A DNA stretch of 64,000 nucleotides, taken from the NCBI RefSeq assembly GCF_013359935.1, contig NZ_JABMCB010000202.1, positions 806,001-870,000 of the forward strand. The letters are read 5' to 3'. A model generated the notes under the pieces. The model saw nothing but the letters and a program-made list of their open reading frames with translations, searched no databases and was not told the origin of the DNA. The translations under genes and the position numbers were made by a program. Positions 34,477 through 43,317 of this stretch are shown piece after piece (position 1 is the stretch's first letter; each line of letters begins with the position of its first letter). Origin of the DNA: Paenibacillus xylanilyticus. Lineage in GTDB: Bacteria; Bacillota; Bacilli; Paenibacillales; Paenibacillaceae.

Positions 34477-35763
34477 TTACAATTCAATGAAATCTTCAAG
34501 TAAATAACCGAATTTTTCATATTCCCCTTTTTGCAGCTCTACTTGATAGATCACATCGTTTTCTTCAAAAGTCGTTTCTACGACATCTCCGATTTTGTAG
34601 AGTACAGAAGTCAGATCCCCACGTTCTGCTGGAATCCGAAACCGCTTCGTGTCTCCGGTCAACTCTTCCTGTATACGCTCCCTAATCTTCAGCAGGTCAG
34701 CTTCATCCAGCGCACTTACCTTCATATGATCTTTGTCCAAAGGAAGCATTTCCAGCTGCTCCCGTGTGCACGCATCTTTTTTGTTATAGAGAACCAATTG
34801 AGGCTTGTCCCCTGATCCCAGCTGCTGTAGGATTTCGTGCACCGTTCTCATCTGATCTTCACGCATTGCAGAGGATGCGTCCACAACATGTAAAATAAGA
34901 TCTGCTTCATTCACTTCTTCCAGAGTCGCACGGAAAGCTGCAATCAGATCATGCGGAAGGTTTTGAATAAATCCAACCGTATCCGTAAGCACGATCTCTT
35001 TCCCGCTCGGAAGCTCCATCGTACGTGAAGTAGGATCAAGTGTTGCGAACAGCTGATCTTGAATGTAAACGTCAGCAGCAGTCAATTGTTTAAGGAGTGT
35101 GGATTTACCGGCATTCGTATACCCTACAAGGGCAACTTGAACAATTCCTGTCTTTTTGCGACGCTCACGGTGCAATTTACGATGGCGTGTAACCTCTTCC
35201 AGATGCCGTTTCAGATCATCAATGCGTCCCCGAATATGACGACGATCCGTCTCCAGCTTGCTTTCCCCCGGTCCACGTGTTCCGATTCCCCCACCAAGCC
35301 GGGAAAGGTTTTTGCCATGCCCCGATAAACGTGGAAGCAAATAGCTGAGCTGGGCCAATTCAACCTGTATGATACCTTCTCTTGTATTCGCACGCTGAGC
35401 GAAAATATCCAGAATCAATTGGGTACGGTCAATTATCTTGAGATCCAGTGCCTCTTCCAGATTTCGAACCTGGGCTCCAGACAATTCCTGATCAAAAATC
35501 GCTGTGGTAGCACCAAGTTCCTCTGCGATTGCGCGGAGCTCCTCCACTTTCCCTTTACCGATAAACCATTTTGTATCTCTGGTTTCCCTATTCTGAGACA
35601 GTACACTCAGCACTTCAACTCCTGCAGTCTCTGCAAGTTTCACCAATTCCTCCAGAGAGTACTCCGGATTAATGCCTGAGCGCTTCACTTCATCGGTAAT
35701 CAGGCTCACCAATACGGCGCGGTCTTTCTTGACTTGCTCTGTATCATGTGTGGTATTTGTCAT
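34477..35763 (-). CDS. hflX: GTPase HflX
   Basis: 428 residues, ATG 35763 behind GAAGGAGG. The N-terminal HflX domain (TKWFIGKGKVEELRAIA) is followed by a glycine-rich linker (GGGIGTRGPGESKLETD). The G domain has G1 GYTNAGKSTLL, G3 DTVGFI and G4 NKKD. It binds the 50S ribosome and can split stalled or heat-damaged ribosomes. It follows spoVK with about 117 nt between them. Confidence 0.95.
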   Translation of the reverse strand: MTNTTHDTEQVKKDRAVLVSLITDEVKRSGINPEYSLEELVKLAETAGVEVLSVLSQNRETRDTKWFIGKGKVEELRAIAEELGATTAIFDQELSGAQVRNLEEALDLKIIDRTQLILDIFAQRANTREGIIQVELAQLSYLLPRLSGHGKNLSRLGGGIGTRGPGESKLETDRRHIRGRIDDLKRHLEEVTRHRKLHRERRKKTGIVQVALVGYTNAGKSTLLKQLTAADVYIQDQLFATLDPTSRTMELPSGKEIVLTDTVGFIQNLPHDLIAAFRATLEEVNEADLILHVVDASSAMREDQMRTVHEILQQLGSGDKPQLVLYNKKDACTREQLEMLPLDKDHMKVSALDEADLLKIRERIQEELTGDTKRFRIPAERGDLTSVLYKIGDVVETTFEENDVIYQVELQKGEYEKFGYLLEDFIEL

Positions 35764-35832
35764 ATTCTATGTGCCCTCCTTCTAAAACTCACTACATCTA
35801 ATTCTTTTATTGTTCCCTCATAGGGTACTTTA

Positions 35833-35858
35833 AGCCGAACCGGTTAACCCGGCCGGCT
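35833..35858. other. GC-rich inverted repeat between spoVK and hflX
   Basis: AGCCGAACCGG and CCGGCCGGCT flank GTTAACC. On the minus strand a T-run comes before the stem rather than after, so it is not a standard terminator for spoVK. It may stabilise the hflX leader. Confidence 0.35.
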
Positions 35859-35880
35859 GATCCAAAAAAAACATTATCGC

Positions 35881-36852
35881 TCACTTTCGCTCAAACTTCA
35901 AATCCTCTGTTCGAATCGTCATCAGTTCCAATTTCCCGGGACTGCCCTGGGTGTACTGCTCCAGCAATCGAACCGCTTGATGGCGAATGGCGCGCTCAAT
36001 TGCATTTCGAACATATCGAGCATTACTGAATGCGTGCAGAGAATCATTTTTTTCCTGAAGCAAATGGTGCTTTAACTTAAGGATGGTCTGTGGCATTAAA
36101 ATATAGTCTCGCTCTTTCGCCATGATTTCCGATATTTGAATTAACTGATCTATGCTGTAATCCGGAAATTCAACCTGGATGGGGAAGCGGGACGGTAATC
36201 CCGGATTCGTCTGCAGAAAAAAGTCAATTTCTTCAGAGTATCCTGCCAAAATCAAAATAAATTGATTCTTATGATCTTCCATGGACTTCACAAGTGTATC
36301 AATGGCTTCCTTGCCAAAATCCTTCTCGCCCCCACGCGCCAGGCTATATGCCTCATCGATAAACAAAATACCCCCTAGGGCTTTTTTAACCAGATCCCGT
36401 GTTTTCTGTGCCGTATGTCCAATGTACTCTCCGACAAGATCGGCCCGTTCAACCTCAATGAGGTGACCTTTACTGAGCACACCCATCTTTTGAAACAGCT
36501 TTGCCACAATCCTGGCCACTGTTGTTTTACCTGTCCCCGGATTTCCTTTGAAAATCATATGATACACGTGCGCTCCACTGAGCAAACCTGCTTCAGAACG
36601 CATTTGGGCAATTTGCAAGAAAGCATAGATTTCAAATACAAGTTCTTTGATATTTTCCAATCCCACCAGCTGCTCCAGTTCACCCTGAATCTCCTGGAAA
36701 TGTCCATGCTTTGCTAACCCCTTGGCTGCCTGAACTGGTGTCTCCTCTTCCTTAACCAACATCTGAGGTTCCTGGTTACGCAATACAACATTAATTTGTC
36801 TCGATGGTCTGCCTCCCGGTTGCCCTCCTGCAGCCATAACCCGTCCGTTCAT
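35881..36852 (-). CDS. spoVK: Stage V sporulation protein K, AAA ATPase
   Basis: 323 residues. Single CbxX/CfxQ-type AAA module: Walker A GNPGTGKTTVAR near residue 105, Walker B GILFIDEAYSL, sensor ILAGY and arginine-containing LPSRFP. SpoVK is made in the mother cell and is needed for spore maturation. A SigE-like promoter lies 45 bp upstream. GAGGTGATGGCG precedes ATG 36852. Neighbour order matches B. subtilis. Confidence 0.93.
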   Translation of the reverse strand: MNGRVMAAGGQPGGRPSRQINVVLRNQEPQMLVKEEETPVQAAKGLAKHGHFQEIQGELEQLVGLENIKELVFEIYAFLQIAQMRSEAGLLSGAHVYHMIFKGNPGTGKTTVARIVAKLFQKMGVLSKGHLIEVERADLVGEYIGHTAQKTRDLVKKALGGILFIDEAYSLARGGEKDFGKEAIDTLVKSMEDHKNQFILILAGYSEEIDFFLQTNPGLPSRFPIQVEFPDYSIDQLIQISEIMAKERDYILMPQTILKLKHHLLQEKNDSLHAFSNARYVRNAIERAIRHQAVRLLEQYTQGSPGKLELMTIRTEDLKFERK

Positions 36853-36896
36853 TCGCCATCACCTCTATTTTATCGGGCTGATCTCTCCTGATTATT

Positions 36897-36925
36897 AATG
36901 TATTCTATCAGATGCTCCAATATTA
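36897..36925 (-). promoter_or_regulatory. SigE-like (mother-cell) promoter of spoVK
   Basis: Minus strand TAATATT (36919-36925), a 14-nt spacer and AATACATT (36897-36904). This fits KMATATT-N14/15-CATACAMT except for the first base of the -10. Confidence 0.6.
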
Positions 36926-36961
36926 GAAGGATGATGAAGTAATTCTGTGCTTGGTCAAAAC

Positions 36962-37525
36962 TCAGATATGAACGTTTTTGCGAAAGTCTCCGTTCTCAAA
37001 CAAGGTTTGCCGATGCTTCAGCGATAGTTGAAAATAAGGAAACACATGCGCATCGATGGCATGCAGCAACTCCTTGGCCGTTCGGTTAGCCAGATCATAA
37101 TCTCCAGATGTGATATGCTTGCGCGAAAGTGCGTCTTCAAGTTCATCCTCATCCAGCAAAAATACCTCTCCATCTTTCAGCACAACGACATCCAGATAGA
37201 GATCATCAAACCAAGGAACCCCCTGGTCCGTTATGCCCTGACTGCGACAGGTATCAATATACCATTCAACAATACGCTCCTGATCGTCAAACATGGCAGT
37301 GACCACAAAGTGCTCGCCCTTAGGGTAATACTGCAGCCATGAATATCCTTTGTCCGCGATGCAAAAGGTACTTCCCCCATAGGTTTTCCACAAAGGTTCT
37401 TTCAAATCCTGTATGGTGTACAGCGTAATGTAACCTGTGAAAACTTTGGATTGTACGAACCGGCATGTAAATTGTCGGTTCGTAATCCGGCGCCAGTTCG
37501 CGCGGTCCCCGAATTTCCGTTTCAT
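36962..37525 (-). CDS. DUF402 family protein (nucleoside di-/triphosphatase-like)
   Basis: 187 residues from ATG 37525 with GAGGGG upstream; the longer frame to 37675 has no ribosome site. DUF402 marks: TFCIADKGYSWLQYYP, WYIDTC and the acidic DDLYLDVVVLKDGEVFLLD block, which binds divalent metal. Related enzymes (FomD, Ntdp) hydrolyse nucleotide phosphates. The catalytic acidic residues appear intact. Cellular role unknown. Confidence 0.82.
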   Translation of the reverse strand: MKRKFGDRANWRRITNRQFTCRFVQSKVFTGYITLYTIQDLKEPLWKTYGGSTFCIADKGYSWLQYYPKGEHFVVTAMFDDQERIVEWYIDTCRSQGITDQGVPWFDDLYLDVVVLKDGEVFLLDEDELEDALSRKHITSGDYDLANRTAKELLHAIDAHVFPYFQLSLKHRQTLFENGDFRKNVHI

Positions 37526-37737
37526 ACGAACCCCTCTTTGCCGACCACAGGTCCTTGACCTGTTCTCATATTGGTGAACACTGAATAACGTCCGCAATTC
37601 CGATTCCATGACTTCCGAATCAGTTTTGCACAACGTATTACGATAGCTACAGCTTACCATATTTAAGTTATACACTCAAAATTAAGCTTTGCCCCGCCCT
37701 ATTCAGCTGCTAAATCCAAATGAAATGCGCTATAAAA

Positions 37738-37774
37738 GAAAAAACCTGCCTCGCCGAATAATCGGGAAGCAGGC
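37738..37774 (-). terminator. Terminator of the penicillin-binding protein gene
   Basis: GCAGG/CCTGC outer arms with inner CCCGAT/ATTCGG pairing, then TTTTTT on the minus strand. Confidence 0.75.
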
Positions 37775-37809
37775 TCTTGAGAAAAGCATTTGTTACTATT
37801 CAAATCTCG

Positions 37810-40500
37810 TTAACCATCATTACCGGTCTGTGATTCGACCGAAGTATCATTTTCACCTGTATTACTTTCGGTTCCGGTATCAGGCGTCACAATTTCACCA
37901 GGGGTCGTAACAGAACCGTCAGTCGAACCATCACTGTTCCCACCTGGCTCCGTAGTTCCCTGATCTGGTGATGTACTTCCATCACCAGACTGTCCATTCC
38001 CTTGCCCTGGTCCGCCATTGTTACCATTACCATTACCGTTGCCATTATTGCCATTGTTGCCGTTATTGCCATTACCATTACCATTGTTTCCGTTATTCCC
38101 ATTGTTGCCGTTGTTTTCACCAGAATTGCCATTGTCCGGCGAACCGATGTCGGGATTATCTGTACCGGGCTGTTCCGTTCCCGGATCCGTTCCTGTGTCT
38201 ATGCCTGGATCAGGTTCCACTGGATCAATCTCCTGCGCTTCAATCATAAGTGATATCGTATTGGACGGGTCGGTTTCCAATCCAGATACCGAATCAACGG
38301 CGGTGACATAGTACTCGTACGTCAGACCTGGAAGTGCACTTAAATCCTGCGCAGTAGTCGATCCAACGGCATCGATCAGATGCGTGTATTGGGCCTCGGA
38401 AGTTTCTTTCCGATAGATGCGATACTGTGTATTGGCATCCCCGGTACCAGTCCAGTTTAGCGAAACGGTCTGAGAGGCAGGATCGTATGCTCCGCTCAAT
38501 CCACTTACCGACAACTGCGGCTGCTCGGGTTCCGTTTTTTCCGGCGGTGGTGTCTGAGCCCCTTCAGGTGCTTCAAAGTCCTTCACAGGTACACCCTTCA
38601 GCGCTTCCGTCATGACTTTCGCAAAGAAAGCAGCTGACAGCTTACTGCTGTTTTTGAGCATATGGGTTGCATCCGGATTGTCATACCCCATCCAGACTGC
38701 TGCAGTCCATTCAGGTGTATATCCAACAAACCATACATCACGGTTCGCGCTGTTGCCAGCGATGCCGCTCTGCACCGTACCAGTTTTACCTGCTACAGGT
38801 CGATCCAGTCTTGCTGAACGTCCTGTACCATCATTGACTACGTTTTGAAGCATTTGAGTCAGTGAGTATGCATTTTGTTCACTCATGACACGCTTGGTCT
38901 CTGACTTGTCATGCTTGTAAACAGCCTTATCTGAGCTGTCTTTAATCTCTTTAATCGAATAAGCCTCTTGATATTCACCCAGATTGGCAAACGCACTGTA
39001 GGCTTGCGCCATTTCAAGTGTGTTTGTACCTTTGCTGAGACCACCCAGGGCGATCGCAAGGTTTTTATCTTCATCTGTAAGCTGGATTCCTACACTTTTG
39101 GCAAACTGTACACCTGTATTCACACCTATTTTATCAAGCAGCCATACGGCAGGAATATTCTCCGACTTCGTAATGGCTTCTGTCATGCTAATCGTCGAAG
39201 AGTATCCGTGCAAGTTGCCGGGACAATAGTTGCCAAAGCACTGCTTCTGATTGCTCAGCGGCGAATTGGCGTTGTAATCGCCAGACTCCAGTGCAGGAGC
39301 ATAAGATACAATGGGCTTGAATGCCGACCCCGGTTGTCTACGGCTCTGCGTTACCCGGCTGTACCCCTTCGTTTGGTAGTCTCGACCACCCAACAGGGCA
39401 ACCAAGCTGCCATTTTCATGGTTCATGATAACCATGGAACCCTGTACCTTCTGGTCATCCTTACTTTCCTCAAACAAACTGTCATCCGAGAAGGCACTCT
39501 CCATGGCCGTCTGAGCCTGAGCATCCATGGTCGTATAGATTTTGTATCCGCCGATGTTCAGATCATCTTCCGTTTTGCCAGTTACGCGTTCCGCTTCACG
39601 AAGAACATAATCGATAAAGGCTTGGTATTTTTGCTCTTTCTCAGGCGGCGTATAATCATAATCTACCGCTTTGGCTTCATCCATCTCTTCTTTCGTGATG
39701 TAACCTTGATCGTACATCAGCTGCAGCACCACACCGCGGCGTGCTTTGGAATCGTTTGGATTGCTCAGCGGGTTATAGGCGGAAGGACCTTTAGGCATCG
39801 CTGCCAGTGTGGCAATTTCCCATAAATCAAGGTCCTCAAGCTTATCCTTACCAAAATAAAATTCGGATGCAGCCTTAATACCATAACGCTGATGACCGAA
39901 AAAGATTCGGTTCAGATACATCGTCAGAATCTCGTCTTTTGTGTACTTGCGCTCTAATGCCATTGCAATGGATACTTCTGTCGCTTTCCGGAAGAATGTT
40001 TTGTCACGGGACAGGAACATGTTCTTCGCAAGCTGCTGGGTTAGCGTACTGCCGCCCTCCACCATGGAACGGGCCATGACGTCTTTTACAGCCGCACGCC
40101 CGATGGACCAAATATCCACACCCTGATGCTCATAGAATCGTCTATCCTCTGTTGCCACAAAAGCTTCCTTTACCAACTCGGGAATCTCATCTTCATCAAC
40201 TGGTTCCAGCTTCTGAATCGATAGCTCACCCATTAATTGGCCATTGCGGTCATATACTTTCGACGTCTCATTAATAGTTGTTTTGTCCATGTTGGCTGTT
40301 AGCAGCCGCTCACCACTTACCATGATAAACAGATACCCGCCAAGTGCACAGAAGATGGCGATTGCCATGGTGAAAAATAGTGTCCATCCAACGCGTTTAC
40401 CCGTAATTTTTTTCTTTTTAGAGGTCTTTGGCTTCGCTTTTTTGGTTGACTTGTTATTGCTGTTGCGATTGTTAGACCTCGACAACGGATCGTTTGGCAT
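37810..40500 (-). CDS. ponA: Class A penicillin-binding protein (PBP1A-type) with FN3 domain and Asn/Gly-rich tail
   Basis: 896 residues from ATG 40500 behind GGAGGT. A lysine-rich cytosolic N-terminus and a TM helix at about 38-60 lead into a GT51 glycosyltransferase (EDRRFYEH at 118-125, GGSTLTQQLAKN at 149-160). The transpeptidase has S392xxK395 (GSAFKP), SEN at 446-448 and KTG at 572-574. A fibronectin type III domain lies at about 668-760. The extracellular tail (about 765-896) is built of Pro/Asp/Thr and then Asn-Gly repeats. It polymerises and cross-links peptidoglycan. A longer frame to 40620 exists, but 40500 has the only strong ribosome site. Confidence 0.94.
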   Translation of the reverse strand: MPNDPLSRSNNRNSNNKSTKKAKPKTSKKKKITGKRVGWTLFFTMAIAIFCALGGYLFIMVSGERLLTANMDKTTINETSKVYDRNGQLMGELSIQKLEPVDEDEIPELVKEAFVATEDRRFYEHQGVDIWSIGRAAVKDVMARSMVEGGSTLTQQLAKNMFLSRDKTFFRKATEVSIAMALERKYTKDEILTMYLNRIFFGHQRYGIKAASEFYFGKDKLEDLDLWEIATLAAMPKGPSAYNPLSNPNDSKARRGVVLQLMYDQGYITKEEMDEAKAVDYDYTPPEKEQKYQAFIDYVLREAERVTGKTEDDLNIGGYKIYTTMDAQAQTAMESAFSDDSLFEESKDDQKVQGSMVIMNHENGSLVALLGGRDYQTKGYSRVTQSRRQPGSAFKPIVSYAPALESGDYNANSPLSNQKQCFGNYCPGNLHGYSSTISMTEAITKSENIPAVWLLDKIGVNTGVQFAKSVGIQLTDEDKNLAIALGGLSKGTNTLEMAQAYSAFANLGEYQEAYSIKEIKDSSDKAVYKHDKSETKRVMSEQNAYSLTQMLQNVVNDGTGRSARLDRPVAGKTGTVQSGIAGNSANRDVWFVGYTPEWTAAVWMGYDNPDATHMLKNSSKLSAAFFAKVMTEALKGVPVKDFEAPEGAQTPPPEKTEPEQPQLSVSGLSGAYDPASQTVSLNWTGTGDANTQYRIYRKETSEAQYTHLIDAVGSTTAQDLSALPGLTYEYYVTAVDSVSGLETDPSNTISLMIEAQEIDPVEPDPGIDTGTDPGTEQPGTDNPDIGSPDNGNSGENNGNNGNNGNNGNGNGNNGNNGNNGNGNGNGNNGGPGQGNGQSGDGSTSPDQGTTEPGGNSDGSTDGSVTTPGEIVTPDTGTESNTGENDTSVESQTGNDG
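38010..38115 (-). repeat. Short tandem Asn-Gly codon repeats in the penicillin-binding protein tail
   Basis: On the minus strand AAT GGC / AAT AAC GGC-like units repeat about a dozen times, encoding NNGNNGNGNG. Such low-complexity DNA is prone to slippage, so the copy number may vary between strains. Confidence 0.75.
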
Positions 40501-40668
40501 GTTACCTCCTGACTCCCTTTCGGTTGCGTAATTTCTATTCGCCTGATGGCTAAGGCTTATCATAAACCTTTTTTGCCCGGAATGAAAAGAACAACCCTTG
40601 TTAAGGTTGCTCTGCTTCAATTCCTATACTTGTAGACGAAATGGTTGTAGAAAAGGTTTCGTAATTTT

Positions 40669-40911
40669 TTAAGCTTCGCCGCTGTTATCCTGCTGCATCA
40701 GCGATACGCTGCGTTGCGGCGTGAACGTGGAGATGGCGTGCTTATAGACCATTTGCTGGCGTCCGTCGCTGTCAATGACGATCGTGAAATTGTCAAATGC
40801 CTTGATCGTCCCACGGATTTGGAAGCCATTGGTCAGATAGACCGTAGCTGGAATGTTTTCTTTCCGCAGTTGGTTCAAGAACGTATCTTGGATGTTGATG
40901 GACTTGTTCAT
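40669..40911 (-). CDS. hfq: RNA chaperone Hfq
   Basis: 80 residues from ATG 40911 (GGGGGT upstream). Sm1 motif: FLNQLRKENIPATVYLTNGF, with IRGTIKAFDNFTIVI; Sm2: the YKHAISTF signature. It forms a hexamer that binds small RNAs. It follows miaA in many bacteria; here a small membrane protein gene lies between. Two TATAAT boxes upstream (about 41025 and 40988) are candidate -10 elements. Confidence 0.95.
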   Translation of the reverse strand: MNKSINIQDTFLNQLRKENIPATVYLTNGFQIRGTIKAFDNFTIVIDSDGRQQMVYKHAISTFTPQRSVSLMQQDNSGEA

Positions 40912-41138
40912 TAGCCGTACCCCCATTGGTTCATTTGAATTCGTGTTTAAGATAGTATTCAATATCGCTGAGTAGCTTTCGTGCTATTATATCATGAACA
41001 GTTTCATATAATCCACAAAAACCCCTTGTCTCCACATTTGCATCTCGGAATCAGCCTGCATGCAGCTAGAAGACTTATCCATTATACACCGCTTGTCTAA
41101 ATTGCAAAAGAGGGACTAAATCTTCGTTTTAGAGCGCT

Positions 41139-41366
41139 TTAATCCTGTTCTTCCTGATCCACCAAAGGTTTCGTCAATGCCTTCGTTAAAGGAACATTCT
41201 GGAGCTGCTTTCGGTCCTTGATCAGCAATTTCAGGTATGTATTGGTATTGGACAGAACGATAATTACCCAAATTAGGGCAATAAGACCCAGAATTGCGAA
41301 AGCAGCTCCATATAATTCGGACAAAAAGAGATATAGACTCGTACCACCACTCATGCCTGCTTCCAT
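41139..41366 (-). CDS. Small membrane protein, unknown
   Basis: About 75 residues from ATG 41366, with AGGAG 9 nt upstream; ATG 41411 would give 90 residues and places the ribosome site inside. One hydrophobic helix (LYGAAFAILGLIALIWVIIVL, about residues 18-38; given in part) is followed by a basic, cytosolic C-terminus rich in Lys. No family recognised. It lies between miaA and hfq, where B. subtilis also has small ymz genes. Confidence 0.6.
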   Translation of the reverse strand: MEAGMSGGTSLYLFLSELYGAAFAILGLIALIWVIIVLSNTNTYLKLLIKDRKQLQNVPLTKALTKPLVDQEEQD

Positions 41367-41497
41367 CCAGCTCACTCCTTTCTTGGGCAATAAACTTTGA
41401 TTTTCATTCAAGTTGTTATGTGCTTTTATTTTAATGTTTATGTTATTTTTTTACAATAATTCAATACACCTTCCCCTCTTCATTTCCACACTTTAGG

Positions 41498-41544
41498 TAA
41501 AAAAATAAAACCTCTACCTTTTCTGAAACAAAAAGATAGAGGTT
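41498..41544 (-). terminator. Terminator of miaA
   Basis: AACCTCTATCTTTT and AAAAGGTAGAGGTT arms (one mismatch), then TTTATTTTTTT on the minus strand. Confidence 0.8.
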
Positions 41545-41577
41545 CTAACGTCCCAGACGAGGGCCTATTTTCACATT

Positions 41578-42534
41578 CTACGTGTAGTCAAACTTTTGTT
41601 TAATCAATGTACATACCTGCTCATAATTCCCTGCAAAATTTTCCGTGTCCGTCATATCCACCCATTCAATGTCCTTCATATGACGGAACCAGGAGAGCTG
41701 CCGTTTGGCAAAACGGCGGGTATCTCTTTTCAGCCATTCCACCGCAGCATCCCAGCTCACTTCGCCTTGAAGATAAGCCGCTATTTCCTTGTACCCCAGT
41801 CCCTGCATAGAGATATGCCCTCTGGCAACGCCACGCTCCAGCAATGACTTCACCTCTTCAACCAGGCCTTGCTCGATCATCAGATCGATTCTCTCTTCAA
41901 CCCGGGCGTATAATTTCTGGCGATCCATGGTCAAACCGATAATACTGAGGTCATACGGAGATTCTTTTTTCTGTGATGCCAGCTGTTCGGACAGTCGCTC
42001 TCCTGTAAGATGGTAAATCTCAAGGGCGCGGACGATTCGCCGCTGGTCATTCACATGCAAACGATCTGCACTGATCGGGTCTATTTCTCTAAGTTTGTCA
42101 TGAAGCGCTTGTGCACCATGCAGCTCAGCATAGCGGAATTGTTCTTCCCGAAAAGCCTCATCCGACCCACTTTCCGAGAATTGAAAGCCGTAACAAACCG
42201 ACTCCACGTACAGACCGGTACCTCCAACAATAAAAGGCAGCTTGCCACGTGCATGAATCTCACCGATCAAACGGGTACAGCTCTCCTGGAATTCTGCCAC
42301 CGAATATGGATACTCGGGTTCATGGATATCTATGAGATGATGGGGCACTCCCTTCATTTCTTCAAGGGTAATTTTCGCCGTACCGATATCCATCTCACGA
42401 TATACCTGCATTGAATCTCCCGAGATAATCTCGCAATTGAACGCCTGTGCAAGCTCGATACTCATTCTTGTTTTGCCCACTGCTGTCGGTCCGACCAATA
42501 CAAGCAGTTTCGGTTTATCTTCCAATTTCAACAT
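41578..42534 (-). CDS. miaA: tRNA dimethylallyltransferase
   Basis: 318 residues. P-loop GPTAVGKT near residue 15, DSMQVYREMDIGTAK, a GGTGLYVES loop and QGLGYKEI are typical MiaA motifs. It adds the dimethylallyl group to A37 of tRNAs that read UNN codons. ATG 42534 overlaps the end of the RsmJ-like gene by 20 nt, showing translational coupling. Confidence 0.96.
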   Translation of the reverse strand: MLKLEDKPKLLVLVGPTAVGKTRMSIELAQAFNCEIISGDSMQVYREMDIGTAKITLEEMKGVPHHLIDIHEPEYPYSVAEFQESCTRLIGEIHARGKLPFIVGGTGLYVESVCYGFQFSESGSDEAFREEQFRYAELHGAQALHDKLREIDPISADRLHVNDQRRIVRALEIYHLTGERLSEQLASQKKESPYDLSIIGLTMDRQKLYARVEERIDLMIEQGLVEEVKSLLERGVARGHISMQGLGYKEIAAYLQGEVSWDAAVEWLKRDTRRFAKRQLSWFRHMKDIEWVDMTDTENFAGNYEQVCTLIKQKFDYT

Positions 42535-43300
42535 TTATCACTCCGTACAGTGTTTTTGCATTGGCGCGATCCAGCACCTCGAATCCGAGCCTTGTAAATT
42601 CCGCGCTGCCGCGCTTTTCTTTCATCACTACCCGTTTGCGGGCTACTCGTTTGGCTTCCTCAACGCTCTGTATGTCCAGTGCATGGGGGTTCGCATAATC
42701 CCGCAAAGGCTGAATGGCACTCGAATCCATCATCGGCTCACGGAACATGGGATCGAAATAGACGGTATCACAGCTTCGATCAGGCAAGGTGCGAAGGAAG
42801 TCCAAATGATTGGCATGCCGTAATTCAATCCTGCGAAACGCTTCATCGACTTCGGGCCGATTACTTTCGTAATGTGACATTCCCTCCACCAACAGTGCGT
42901 AGAGCTGCAGCGAGCTTTCGCAAGCAATAACCCGTCCCTGCTTACCTGCCGCGACCGAAAATACCAGTGCATCCGTGCCCAGTCCTGCGGTACAGTCAAC
43001 AATGGTATCTCCCTCAAGAACAGCTCCCGCTTCCAGCATTGGATCAGGCTCTCCACGCAGTACACGTTTGGCGCGAACGAATCCCATACTCGGATGAAAC
43101 TCAAGCTGCGGTGCATCTTTACGATACAAGCGCGCCTTGCCCTGAAGCACGACCAAAATTTCGTTTATTCCGTAACGTTCGATCAGCCTGGACAGTGACT
43201 TTTTATTGCGCGGCACATAGGTGCCTCCCGTCGTTTCCGCAAGCTTGCGTGCGCGTTCAACTAGAGAAGCAGCCTCTGTATCACCGGTTGTAATATACAT
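42515..43300 (-). CDS. RsmJ-like SAM-dependent methyltransferase (YpiP-like)
   Basis: 261 residues, ATG 43300 right after GGAGGAAC. A class I SAM domain with VDCTAGLGTDALVFS (SAM loop), VIACE and a YFDPMF catalytic motif is typical of the RsmJ/PF04445 group. E. coli RsmJ methylates 16S rRNA G1516; the substrate here is not known. It is located between mutL and miaA with short gaps, in one operon. Confidence 0.78.
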   Translation of the reverse strand: MYITTGDTEAASLVERARKLAETTGGTYVPRNKKSLSRLIERYGINEILVVLQGKARLYRKDAPQLEFHPSMGFVRAKRVLRGEPDPMLEAGAVLEGDTIVDCTAGLGTDALVFSVAAGKQGRVIACESSLQLYALLVEGMSHYESNRPEVDEAFRRIELRHANHLDFLRTLPDRSCDTVYFDPMFREPMMDSSAIQPLRDYANPHALDIQSVEEAKRVARKRVVMKEKRGSAEFTRLGFEVLDRANAKTLYGVINVEIGR

Positions 43301-43317
43301 AAGTTCCTCCTAAACAG

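Noticed and set aside
35833..35858. Terminator of spoVK
   Set aside because: The T-run precedes the stem in the transcribed direction.
38010..38115. Possible CRISPR-like repeat
   Set aside because: Units are 6-9 nt codon repeats inside a coding frame, with no spacers.
38968..39825. 285-codon open frame on the plus strand
   Set aside because: Antisense to the penicillin-binding protein transpeptidase region; a shadow of its codon pattern.
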